A stretch of 48,457 nucleotides of DNA from positions 1 to 48,457 of the forward strand of contig JAFAZE010000149.1 in the NCBI GenBank assembly GCA_019239975.1, in the 5' to 3' direction. Source of the DNA: Streptosporangiaceae bacterium. Its GTDB lineage: Bacteria > Actinomycetota > Actinomycetes > Streptosporangiales > Streptosporangiaceae. How positions within the stretch are numbered: the first letter of the stretch is position 1; each line of letters begins with the position of its first letter. The notes beneath the pieces were generated by a model. The model did not search any database and was not told the origin of the DNA. It was given only the letters and a program-made list of their open reading frames with translations. Shown here one piece after another: positions 16,052 to 23,172 of this stretch. Made by a program: the position numbers and the translations under genes.

Positions 16052-16879
16052 GTGGAACTGGTGCATTCCGGGAAGGTCCGGGAGCTTTACGCGGACGGGG
16101 ACGACATCATCATGGTCGCCTCTGACCGGGTAAGCGTGTACGACGTGGTGCTGCCGACGCCGATTCCCGGCAAGGGCGCCATCCTCACCCAGCTGTCGCT
16201 GTGGTGGTTCAGCAGGCTGGCGGACCTGACGCCGAACCATGTAATTTCCGCCGCCGACGTGCCCGCCGAGTGGAAGGGCCGGGCGATCCGCTGCCGCCGC
16301 CTGCGGATGCTGCCCGTGGAGTGCATCGCCCGCGGCTACCTCGCCGGACTCGGCCTGACGGCGTACCGGGAGGCCGGCGCGGTTTCGGGGGTGCGGCTCC
16401 CGCCGGGCCTGGCCGAGGGGTCGAAGCTGCCCGAGCCGGTCTTCACCCCGACGACGAAGGCCGCCGCGGGGCACGACGAGCCGATGACGTATGAGGAGGT
16501 GGCGGACCTGGTCGGCACCGAGACCGCCGCCGGCCTCGTCCGGGTCACGCTGGAGGTGTACCGGCGGGGCGCCGCGCTCGCCGCGGAGCGCGGCATCATC
16601 ATCGCCGACACGAAGCTGGAGTTCGGCCTGGACGGCGACGGGACGCTGGTACTCGCCGACGAGGTGCTCACCCCGGACTCGTCCCGGTTCTGGCCCGCGG
16701 CCGAATGGCGGCCGGGCCGCCCGCAGCACTCACTGGACAAGCAGTTCCTCCGCGACTGGTCCTCCGGCCTGGACTGGGACCGGAAGCCGCCGGGGCCCGC
16801 CATACCGCCGGACATCGTCGAGGCGACGTCGGCCCGCTACACCGACCTGTACGAGCGGATCACCTCGGTGTCTCTTTAG
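16052..16879 (+). CDS. purC: Phosphoribosylaminoimidazole-succinocarboxamide synthase
   Basis: 275 residues from the GTG at 16052; joins CAIR and aspartate in purine synthesis. The conserved beginning 'VHSGKVRELYADGDDIIMVA' with 'SDRVSVYDVVLPTPIPGKG' is the nucleotide-binding and SAICAR-synthetase signature; 'ECIARGYLAG' and 'TPTTKA' and 'IIADTKLEFG' with 'LADEVLTPDSSRFW' follow in order. The frame is open back to 15944, but those codons derive from the tandem repeat and lack similarity. No other pur genes are adjacent in this window. Confidence 0.93.
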   Translation: MELVHSGKVRELYADGDDIIMVASDRVSVYDVVLPTPIPGKGAILTQLSLWWFSRLADLTPNHVISAADVPAEWKGRAIRCRRLRMLPVECIARGYLAGLGLTAYREAGAVSGVRLPPGLAEGSKLPEPVFTPTTKAAAGHDEPMTYEEVADLVGTETAAGLVRVTLEVYRRGAALAAERGIIIADTKLEFGLDGDGTLVLADEVLTPDSSRFWPAAEWRPGRPQHSLDKQFLRDWSSGLDWDRKPPGPAIPPDIVEATSARYTDLYERITSVSL

Positions 16880-16892
16880 GGGAGACCCACCC

Positions 16893-16951
16893 GTGGGGCC
16901 GTTGGCGCCGTTAGCCCCACTGGGCGGGGCCATATGCGCCAGCGGCCCCAC
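16893..16951. terminator. Long hairpin after purC (probable terminator)
   Basis: A 15-bp arm at 16893-16907 (GTGGGGCCGTTGGCG) pairs with 16937-16951 with a single mismatch, and an inner stem GCCCC/GGGGC (16914-16918 with 16926-16930) fills the loop. It starts 14 bp after the purC stop. There is no U-tract, common for actinobacterial terminators. It could also act on the downstream marR transcript. Confidence 0.6.
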
Positions 16952-16991
16952 GCGAGAGCGGCGGGGAGGCCAGTGGGGGCGCGGGCAATTG

Positions 16992-17017
16992 GGATATACT
17001 CCATTTTCGTGATATCC
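16992..17017. promoter_or_regulatory. Candidate MarR operator at the marR start
   Basis: GGATAT and ATATCC form an inverted pair with a 14-nt spacer in an AT-rich patch, and the GTG start of the MarR gene lies inside it. Autoregulation by binding over the start is common in the family. Only the symmetry supports this. Confidence 0.4.
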
Positions 17018-17425
17018 GATAATGGGGTTGTGCTCGTGCTGCAGCGGGCGACGCATCACACGCTGCGGGCGCTGGGCGCCGCGCTGGCCGGGCTGGAGCT
17101 GACCGCCGCTGAGATCAACGCGCTGGCGAACCTGGCGGACGGGCGGGTCCGCAGCGTGAGCCGGCTCAGCGCCGAGACCGGGACGCGGGCCACCACGCTG
17201 ACCGGCGTCCTTGACCGGCTGGAGCGGCGCGGCTACCTCACCCGCCGGCTCGATTCCGCCGACCGGCGATCGTTCCTGCTGACGCTGACCGAGGAGGGAC
17301 GGCTGGCCGCCGCCCGGGTGCGCGCGGCCGTCACGGACCTGGAGCGGGCCGCGCTGGCGGGGCTGTCCGCCGATCAGATCGCCGGTTATCACGCAGTCGT
17401 CGCCGCTCTGCAGGAGGTTTGCTGA
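17009..17425 (+). CDS. MarR-family transcriptional regulator
   Basis: About 138 residues. Winged-helix features: 'SRLSAETGTRATTLTGVLDR' as recognition helix, followed by the wing 'RRGYLTRRLDSADRRSFLLT' and the 'LTEEGRLAA' segment. The frame is open further upstream, but GTG 17009, at the AT-rich palindromic patch, or GTGs at 17030/17036 are better starts. The stop overlaps the ATG of a short downstream frame that has a strong AGGAGG, so it was co-translated with a following gene that now looks broken. Confidence 0.85.
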   Translation: MISDNGVVLVLQRATHHTLRALGAALAGLELTAAEINALANLADGRVRSVSRLSAETGTRATTLTGVLDRLERRGYLTRRLDSADRRSFLLTLTEEGRLAAARVRAAVTDLERAALAGLSADQIAGYHAVVAALQEVC

Positions 17426-17629
17426 TGCCGCATCACGAAGATCACTCACCGGCGGCCCTGGAACACGCGATCGCTGCCCCGGAACTGGCGGCGGCGCTGC
17501 CGGCGATCACCGGGGATTCGGGGAGGTTCGGTCACCGCCAGCAGGCACTACCGGTCCTCGACGCTGGCGTCCGGCCCGGCCCGGGCGGGCTGGGTCGAGC
17601 CCGACCTGCTGCCGCTGCCCCGGTCATAG
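17425..17629 (+). pseudogene. Short frame coupled to marR, probably frameshifted
   Basis: AGGAGG lies 7 nt before the ATG, and the ATG overlaps the marR stop (TGATG), both strong signs of a real gene start. The frame reads 'MPHHEDHSPAALEHAIAAPE' and onward, then near 17525 the reading makes more sense in another frame ('SVTASRHYRSSTLASGPARA') ending in TAG at 17627. In the original frame it would run 100 bp into the next gene. I do not recognise a family. It could also be an intact short gene of unknown function. Confidence 0.35.
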
Positions 17630-17651
17630 CCCGCCGTGGGATGATCCGATC

Positions 17652-18770
17652 ATGCCTTGGCACAAGCGAACGTACAGGGAGGTGGACGGGGCCCGCGTCG
17701 AAGGCACCTGGCGCCCGGCATTCATCCGGAACGGCGATACCTACTACCTGACCGATCTGCTGATCTATGCGGACGGCACGGTGGACTGCGGCGGCCTGGC
17801 CGGGTTCGACGAGTTCTGCGCGCAGGTCAGGAGCGGATGGGTTGCGACGGCGATCGAGCCCGGAGTCCGCGCGTCCGCCTTCATGGTGGCGTCATGGCGG
17901 ATGACCGATCCGGTGAGCAGGGTGAGGGCCGATGAGCTGATCGCCGAGGTCCGCGACGAGATCGCCCGCCTGCGCGGCGAGCCGACGTCGCAGGAGCGCT
18001 GTGTCGAGGCGCTGCGGGGTTACCTGGCCCAGCTGACGGCCGAGCAGCTGGATGAGGTCCGCGCGGCCTACCTCGAGGTGCCGGGGCATCTGCGGGTCTT
18101 CTTGCTTGGCGATCAGGACGTCAAGGACGGGCCGTTGCGCCAGCTTCTGACGCCCGCGGGTGAGCGGCTCATCGGTTCGGAGGGCTCACCAGACGCGCCG
18201 GTGGTCACCGAGGTCAGCAGGCAGCGGGCCATCAGCTACCTGACCGAGTGGGTCCGCGGGCAGGACCCAGAGGAGCGGGCGCGGTATGCCGATCCGGAGC
18301 GGCCGCCCGTTCAGCGCGATGTCATCAGGTTCGCGTCGGAAACCCGCGTCGTAGGCGCTGGTCCCGCGGAGGGGTGGCTCTCCCCGGACAGCCCGCACCC
18401 GGTAACCGCCGATGGCGTCCAGTGGCCCACCGTGTTGCATGCCTACTGCGCGGCATCCGTCCCGGACCGGGAACTCGCGGACCGCGTCCGGGCGTGCGGC
18501 ACGGCCAGGGAGGCACTGCGGCTGGTGCGGAACGCACCGCGCCGTGAACGCTGGCCGGAGATCCGGCTCGCCGTGATGGCCCGCCTGCTGCGGCTCAAGT
18601 TCGAGCAGCATCCCGCCCTCGCCGCCAAGCTCGTGATGACCGGCGACAGCATCCTTGCGGGTTACGTGATCAACGCCAGCGAATTCTGGGACATCGGTGG
18701 GCAGAACTGGACAGGCCGCCTCCTGGAGCTGGTGCGAGCGGAACTGGTGCTGGCCGGCCGTCTCGTTTAA
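17652..18770 (+). CDS. NADAR-domain protein with an N-terminal partner domain
   Basis: 372 residues. The C-terminal 140 form a NADAR (YbiA-like) domain: 'VTADGVQWPTVLHAYCAASV' with 'LRLKFEQHPALAAKLVMTGD' and 'FWDIGGQNWTGRLLELVRAE' match the family motifs. NADAR enzymes are N-glycosidases; reported activities include removal of ADP-ribose from guanine in nucleic acid. The N-terminal 70 residues ('WRPAFIRNGDTYYLTDLLIY' and 'ADGTVDCGGL') are a separate conserved domain seen with some NADAR proteins. A charged helical linker joins them. No DarT-like ADP-ribosyltransferase is adjacent. The gene sits alone, with a weak ribosome-binding site. Confidence 0.75.
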   Translation: MPWHKRTYREVDGARVEGTWRPAFIRNGDTYYLTDLLIYADGTVDCGGLAGFDEFCAQVRSGWVATAIEPGVRASAFMVASWRMTDPVSRVRADELIAEVRDEIARLRGEPTSQERCVEALRGYLAQLTAEQLDEVRAAYLEVPGHLRVFLLGDQDVKDGPLRQLLTPAGERLIGSEGSPDAPVVTEVSRQRAISYLTEWVRGQDPEERARYADPERPPVQRDVIRFASETRVVGAGPAEGWLSPDSPHPVTADGVQWPTVLHAYCAASVPDRELADRVRACGTAREALRLVRNAPRRERWPEIRLAVMARLLRLKFEQHPALAAKLVMTGDSILAGYVINASEFWDIGGQNWTGRLLELVRAELVLAGRLV

Positions 18771-18874
18771 CCACCTCCCGTTCAGTCAGATGAATGATCT
18801 CAGCGGGGTCTGACAGAAGCAGCCGTACGGCGAGTCCCGCGGCGCCTGCCTTCGGCGCCCGGTCTTCGGCGCTT

Positions 18875-18892
18875 GACCGATACCATTCGGTC
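18875..18892. promoter_or_regulatory. Inverted repeat upstream of the aminotransferase gene
   Basis: GACCGA-6 nt-TCGGTC is a perfect dyad 45 bp before the likely start of the aminotransferase. It may be an operator. No matching regulator can be named. Confidence 0.35.
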
Positions 18893-18936
18893 GGCGGGAA
18901 CGTTCTCGAGGGCGGTCACAACCGGAGGTGCGCGCG

Positions 18937-20145
18937 GTGCTGTCGCAGGCGAGCAGGCTGGCGGAGGTCCAGTACGACATACGCGGCCCGGTACTGCGGC
19001 GAGCCCGCGAGCTCGAGGCCGAGGGGCACGAGATCCTCAAGCTGAACCTGGGTAACCCGGCGCCGTTTGGCCTGGTCGCGCCGGATGCGGTGCTGGAGGA
19101 GGTAACGAGGAGCATCGGCGGTGCGCAGGGGTACAGCGACGCACGCGGCATCGCGCCTGCCCGGCTGGCGGTGGCGGAATATTATTCCGAACGCGGCGTG
19201 GCTGTGAGCGGTCCGGACGACGTGTTCCTCGGCAACGGGGTATCCGAGCTGATCGTCATGGCGCTGCAGGCGCTGCTCAACCCCGGCGACGAGGTGCTCG
19301 TGCCCAGCCCGGACTACCCGCTGTGGACCGGCGCGGTGAACCTGTGCGGCGGGCACGCGGTGCACTACCGGTGCGCCGAGGACGAAGGCTGGGCGCCTGA
19401 CCTCGAGCACCTCGCGGCGCAGGTCACCGAGCGGACACGGGCGCTGGTGATCATCAACCCGAACAACCCGACCGGCGCCGTCTACTCCGAGCGGACGCTG
19501 AAAGGGCTGCTGGATCTCGCCCGCCGGCACCGGCTGCTCGTGCTCACCGACGAGATCTACGACCAGATCCTCTACGAGGACGCCAGCCACCTGTGCGCCG
19601 CCGCGCTCGCTCCTGACCTGCCGGTTCTCACGCTGGGCGGGCTGTCGAAGACGTACCGGCTCGCCGGGTTCCGGTCCGGCTGGCTCGTCGTGTCCGGCCC
19701 TCGCGGCCACATCGGCGACTACCTGGAAGGGCTGGAGCTGCTGGCCAACATGCGGCTGTGCCCGAACGTCCCGGCGCAGCACGCCATCCCGGCGGCGCTG
19801 TGCGGCGGGGTGGATATCACACCGCTGCTTCGGCCCGGCGGCAGGCTGCGCGACCAGCGGGATCACGCGTGGCGGGCGCTGACCGCGATTCCCGGCGTGG
19901 ACTGCGTCAAGCCGGCCGGCGCGCTGTACCTGTTCCCGCGGCTGGACCCGGAGGTTTACAAGATCGTGGATGACCAGCGACTGGTCATCGACCTGCTGGA
20001 GCAGCAGCACCTGCTGCTCACGCACGGCACTGGGTTCAACCTGCCGTCCACCGACCATCTGCGCCTTGTCTTTCTCGCCCCGGTCGACACGCTGGACGAC
20101 GCGATCGGGCGGCTGGCGGAGTTTCTCGCGGGCTACCGCCAGTAG
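18937..20145 (+). CDS. Pyridoxal-phosphate-dependent aminotransferase (AlaA-like)
   Basis: 402 residues, fold-type I class I/II. Motifs: 'LKLNLGNPAPFGL' (substrate loop), 'DVFLGNGVSELI', 'INPNNPTGAVYSERTLKGLL', 'LTDEIYDQILYE' and the PLP-lysine motif 'GGLSKTYRLAGFRSGW' with the phosphate-binding Arg. This set is typical of the glutamate-pyruvate aminotransferase group (AlaA). GTG 18937 has a GGAGG 9 nt upstream; GTG 18928 overlaps that site and is less likely. Cytoplasmic. Substrate specificity is inferred only from motif similarity. Confidence 0.87.
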   Translation: MLSQASRLAEVQYDIRGPVLRRARELEAEGHEILKLNLGNPAPFGLVAPDAVLEEVTRSIGGAQGYSDARGIAPARLAVAEYYSERGVAVSGPDDVFLGNGVSELIVMALQALLNPGDEVLVPSPDYPLWTGAVNLCGGHAVHYRCAEDEGWAPDLEHLAAQVTERTRALVIINPNNPTGAVYSERTLKGLLDLARRHRLLVLTDEIYDQILYEDASHLCAAALAPDLPVLTLGGLSKTYRLAGFRSGWLVVSGPRGHIGDYLEGLELLANMRLCPNVPAQHAIPAALCGGVDITPLLRPGGRLRDQRDHAWRALTAIPGVDCVKPAGALYLFPRLDPEVYKIVDDQRLVIDLLEQQHLLLTHGTGFNLPSTDHLRLVFLAPVDTLDDAIGRLAEFLAGYRQ

Positions 20146-20231
20146 CGGTTTGACCTTTCCCCTGGGGCAGGGCCCACGCTGGGCGCATCGGCCCGTTGTG
20201 TCAGCCCGGAGACCGCAGAGGAGGAACCGGC

Positions 20232-21389
20232 GTGGAGCTGCTGACGATCGGCGCGTTCGCCCGGGCCTCCCGGCTGACACCCAAGGCGCTCCGCCTGTAC
20301 GACGAGCTCGGCCTGCTCCCGCCGGTGCACGTCGACGAGGTGTCCGGCTACCGGTTCTACTCGCCGGAGCAGCTGGAGCGGGCGCGGCTGGTGGCCTGGC
20401 TGCGGCGACTCGGCATGCCCCTTGCGCGGATACGGGACGTGTGCGACCTGTGTGACCTGGCGCCGGATCGGGCGGCCGAGGCGGTCGCCGCCTACTGGGC
20501 GGAGACCGAGGCCGAGCTCGCCAGCAGGCGGGACCTGGCCGCCTTCCTGATCAGCTACCTGTACGGAGAGGAAACCGCCATGTCAGGTACTCAGCCAGGC
20601 ACGCAGCTCGCGATTCGCTACGCCGCACAGTCCGATATCGGGCGCTGCCGGGAGAGAAACCAGGACACCGCGTACGCCGGCGCCCGGCTGCTCGCCGTCG
20701 CGGACGGGTGTGGCAGCGGGGGGGACCGGGCCAGCGCCGCGGCGATCGAAGCCCTCAAGCCGCTGGAGGCGGGGCTGCCCGCCGGTAACCTGCTCAACGC
20801 CCTGTCGGACGCGGTGCGCCAGGCGGAATCCGCGGTGCGCGACCTGGCCGGGGCGGACGCCTCCGGCAGCGAGACCGTCACCGGAACCGCCCCCGGCACC
20901 GGCACGGGCACCGGCACCGGCACGGGCACGGGCACCGGCACCACGCTGACCGCCATGCTGTGGTCTGGATCGCAGCTCGCGCTGGTGCACGTCGGCGACA
21001 CGCGTGCGTACCTGCTGCGGGATGGCGAGCTGTTCCAGATCACCCACGATCATTCGGTCGTGCAGTCGCTGATCGACGAGGGCAGGATCACCCCGGAGGA
21101 GGCGGTTTCCCACCCGCAGCGCGCGCTGCTGCTGCGGGCGATCAGCGCCGACCGCCCCGCCGACCTGGACCTTTCGCTGCACGACGCCAAGGCGGGTGAC
21201 CGCTACCTGCTGTGCTCCGACGGCTTGACCGCGGTGGTTCCCCCGGCGGCCATCGGGGACGCGCTCCGGGCGGCGCAATCGCCCGAGCAGGCGGTGCGCG
21301 GGCTCATCGAGCTGGCCAACGAGGCCGGCGGCCCGGACAACATCGCCTGTGTCGTCGCCGACGTGGTGCCCGCGTCGTCCGGCCTGTGA
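20232..21389 (+). CDS. MerR-type HTH fused to a PP2C-family protein phosphatase
   Basis: About 385 residues from the GTG at 20232 (GAGGAAC precedes). Residues 1-110 are a MerR winged helix: 'LTIGAFARASRLTPKALRLY' followed by 'DELGLLPPVHVDEVSGYRFY'. From about residue 125 a PP2C (SpoIIE/PrpC-like) phosphatase follows: 'DIGRCRERNQDTAYAG', 'LLAVADGCGSGGD' (usual ADGMGGH), 'LVHVGDTRAYLLRDGELFQI', 'DRYLLCSDGL' and 'GGPDNIACVV', which carry the metal-binding Asp residues. An internal (GT)7-like peptide is encoded by a hexanucleotide repeat. The fusion suggests a transcription factor coupled to Ser/Thr dephosphorylation; the HTH may sense a ligand. Confidence 0.85.
   Translation: MELLTIGAFARASRLTPKALRLYDELGLLPPVHVDEVSGYRFYSPEQLERARLVAWLRRLGMPLARIRDVCDLCDLAPDRAAEAVAAYWAETEAELASRRDLAAFLISYLYGEETAMSGTQPGTQLAIRYAAQSDIGRCRERNQDTAYAGARLLAVADGCGSGGDRASAAAIEALKPLEAGLPAGNLLNALSDAVRQAESAVRDLAGADASGSETVTGTAPGTGTGTGTGTGTGTGTTLTAMLWSGSQLALVHVGDTRAYLLRDGELFQITHDHSVVQSLIDEGRITPEEAVSHPQRALLLRAISADRPADLDLSLHDAKAGDRYLLCSDGLTAVVPPAAIGDALRAAQSPEQAVRGLIELANEAGGPDNIACVVADVVPASSGL
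20886..20943. repeat. Hexanucleotide repeat GGCACC/GGCACG within the PP2C domain
   Basis: About eight alternating units of GGCACC and GGGCAC/GGGCAC-like hexamers encode an uninterrupted Gly-Thr peptide between phosphatase strands. The repeat preserves frame and is a slippage hotspot. Confidence 0.85.
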
Positions 21390-21423
21390 ACCGAGCAGGC
21401 CTGTGAAGCGGCAGAATGGCCGC

Positions 21424-21996
21424 ATGGCTACTCATGTCGCCCTGCTGCGCGGTATCAACGTGGGCGGGCGCAACAAGGTCGCGATGGCGGACCTGCGCGC
21501 CCTGGTCGCCTCGCTCGGGCACACGGGCGTCACGACGTACATCCAGAGCGGGAACGTCCTGTTCACCGCGACGGAGACCGACACGGACAAGCTGGCGGAC
21601 GTCCTCGAGCAGGCGATCGCGGCGGAGCTGGGCGTCGGCGCTCGCGTCGTGGTGCTGTCCCGCGAGGAGCTGGCGCAGGTGATCCGCGACAACCCGTACC
21701 CGGACGTGCCCAACCCCAAGTGCCTGCACGCGGTGCTGCGGCGCGGCACGCTGTCGCCGGAACTGCTCGACCGCATCGCGGATGCTGGCCGCAAGGTCGC
21801 GCAGCAGGGCAGCCGGGATTCCGTCCAGTCGGTGGGCAGGGCGCTGTACCTGTACACACCGGACGGGTTCGGGCGCAGCGAGCTCGCGGAGCAGCTGATG
21901 CGCATCGTCGGCTCGCCCAAGGCGGGGATGACCGGAACCGCGCGCAACTGGGCGACGGTGACCAAGCTGCTGTCGCTCTGCGACGCGCCCTCATGA
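21424..21996 (+). CDS. DUF1697 family protein
   Basis: 190 residues. 'HVALLRGINVGGRNKVAMAD' at the N-terminus and 'TYIQSGNVLFTA' are the family signature, with 'RNWATVTKLLSL' at the end. The structure is a ferredoxin-like fold; the biochemical role is unknown. ATG 21424 follows a purine-rich GAAGCGGCAGAATGG leader, and the frame begins directly with the signature. It follows the MerR-PP2C gene by 34 bp and may be co-transcribed. Confidence 0.85.
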   Translation: MATHVALLRGINVGGRNKVAMADLRALVASLGHTGVTTYIQSGNVLFTATETDTDKLADVLEQAIAAELGVGARVVVLSREELAQVIRDNPYPDVPNPKCLHAVLRRGTLSPELLDRIADAGRKVAQQGSRDSVQSVGRALYLYTPDGFGRSELAEQLMRIVGSPKAGMTGTARNWATVTKLLSLCDAPS

Positions 21997-22089
21997 GCCC
22001 TGGGAGGGGTGGCCGCCGAACGGGGACGGACGTGGGCTCTGGCGGTAAAGGCGTTGCCGCGGGCGGGGAGCGGCTGCCAGCATGAAGCG

Positions 22090-22602
22090 GTGGATTACGT
22101 ACTGGCCCAGGTGAACGTGGCGCGGATGCGGGAGCCGCTGGACAGCCCGCTGCTGGCGGATTTCGTGGCGGCGCTCGGCCCGGTGAATGCGGCGGCGGAT
22201 GCGGCGCCCGGGTTCGTCTGGCGGCTGCAGACCGAGGACGGCAACGCGACCGCGGTGCGGGCGTTCGAATGGGACGGCGCCGGGAGCGCGGGCGTCCTGG
22301 TGAACATGTCGGTGTGGGAGTCCGTCGAGGCGCTGGCCGGATACGTCTACTCCGAGGCGCACCGGCGGGTGCTGCGGCGCCGCCGCGAGTGGTTCGAGCG
22401 AATGGCCGAGGCTTCCATGGCGCTGTGGTGGGTGCCGCGCGGGCACGTCCCGACCACGCGCGAGGCCGAGGAGCGGGTCCGGTACCTGCGCAGGCACGGG
22501 CCAACGGCCCGCGCGTTCACGCTTCGGGTGCACTTCCCGCCACCGGACGGCGCCAGCCAGCAGGGCATCCGCAGCCCCGAAGACTGGACCTGTCCCGCCT
22601 GA
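22090..22602 (+). CDS. DUF3291 domain protein
   Basis: About 170 residues from the GTG at 22090. 'YVLAQVNVARMREPLDSPLL' at the start and 'LVNMSVWESVEALAGYVYSE' with 'WFERMAEASMALWWVPRGH' are typical of DUF3291, a dimeric alpha-beta barrel related to monooxygenase-like folds. Function unknown. Codons from 22009 to 22090 are low-complexity and not conserved, so the later start is used; a purine-rich AAGCG precedes it. Confidence 0.8.
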   Translation: MDYVLAQVNVARMREPLDSPLLADFVAALGPVNAAADAAPGFVWRLQTEDGNATAVRAFEWDGAGSAGVLVNMSVWESVEALAGYVYSEAHRRVLRRRREWFERMAEASMALWWVPRGHVPTTREAEERVRYLRRHGPTARAFTLRVHFPPPDGASQQGIRSPEDWTCPA

Positions 22603-22642
22603 GGGCACATGGCACCTGCCCTCGCCTGAGGCACACCGCACA

Positions 22643-23161
22643 TCAACGCCGCGCGCAGGCACGCTGGTAGCCCTCGTGGACCGGGCAGCGGGGGCAGCTT
22701 GCCCGGTCACACAGGCGGCACAGCTCCGCAAGCTGCTCTTCGCTGCGCGCCTCGGGGCTCAGCAGCGCCCATGCGATGGCCTCGATCTGCTCGCGCTGTT
22801 CAGCCGACAACCGGTCGACGAACTCCTCCAGTACGGCCTGGCGCGCGGCAAGCGCCGCGGCCGCGGCACGCTCACCCTCGGGGGTGAGCCGGAGCGGGCG
22901 GGCGCGGCCCCTGCTGTCCCGGGTGACCCAGCCCAGACCGGTCAGCCGCCGCACGAGGTGGGCGGTGCCCGGCTGGGAGATGTGCAGGACCTCCGCCAGC
23001 CAGTCCGCCGTACGGTCCGGCTGGTCCTTGATGGCGATCAGCGCCTCGCCGAGCGCACCGCCCGCGCCGACAGTCGTTGTCACCGCCTTGCGGACGGCCC
23101 CGGTTACCAGGAGAGCGGTCGCGCCGAGCAGGTTTGCCGCCTCCGTTTGCGAGTAATTCAT
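22643..23161 (-). CDS. MarR-family repressor with a C-terminal cysteine cluster
   Basis: 172 residues. The winged helix ('LAEVLHISQPGTAHLVRRLT' with 'GWVTRDSRGRARPLRLTPEG') is preceded by a dimerisation helix. The C-terminus carries C-x2-C-x4-C-x2-C ('CRLCDRASCPRC'), a likely metal or redox-sensing site. The ATG at 23161 is inside a perfect palindrome shared with the divergent MFS gene, 5 bp away, so the protein very likely represses both itself and the pump. The inducer is unknown. Confidence 0.88.
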   Translation of the reverse strand: MNYSQTEAANLLGATALLVTGAVRKAVTTTVGAGGALGEALIAIKDQPDRTADWLAEVLHISQPGTAHLVRRLTGLGWVTRDSRGRARPLRLTPEGERAAAAALAARQAVLEEFVDRLSAEQREQIEAIAWALLSPEARSEEQLAELCRLCDRASCPRCPVHEGYQRACARR

Positions 23162-23172
23162 AACTTATGAAT
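23156..23172. promoter_or_regulatory. Perfect 17-bp palindrome covering both divergent start codons (MarR operator)
   Basis: ATTCATAA-C-TTATGAAT is an exact dyad. Both genes begin ATGAAT and each start codon is part of one arm, leaving 5 bp between them. There is no room for a Shine-Dalgarno outside the neighbouring coding region, so each promoter must lie in the other gene or the transcripts overlap. A MarR dimer on this site would block initiation in both directions. Confidence 0.85.

Noticed and set aside
18916..20280. 454-codon minus-strand frame opposite the aminotransferase
   Set aside because: Composition (Val/Arg/Gln-rich, no hydrophobic pattern) is that of antisense to a GC-rich gene.
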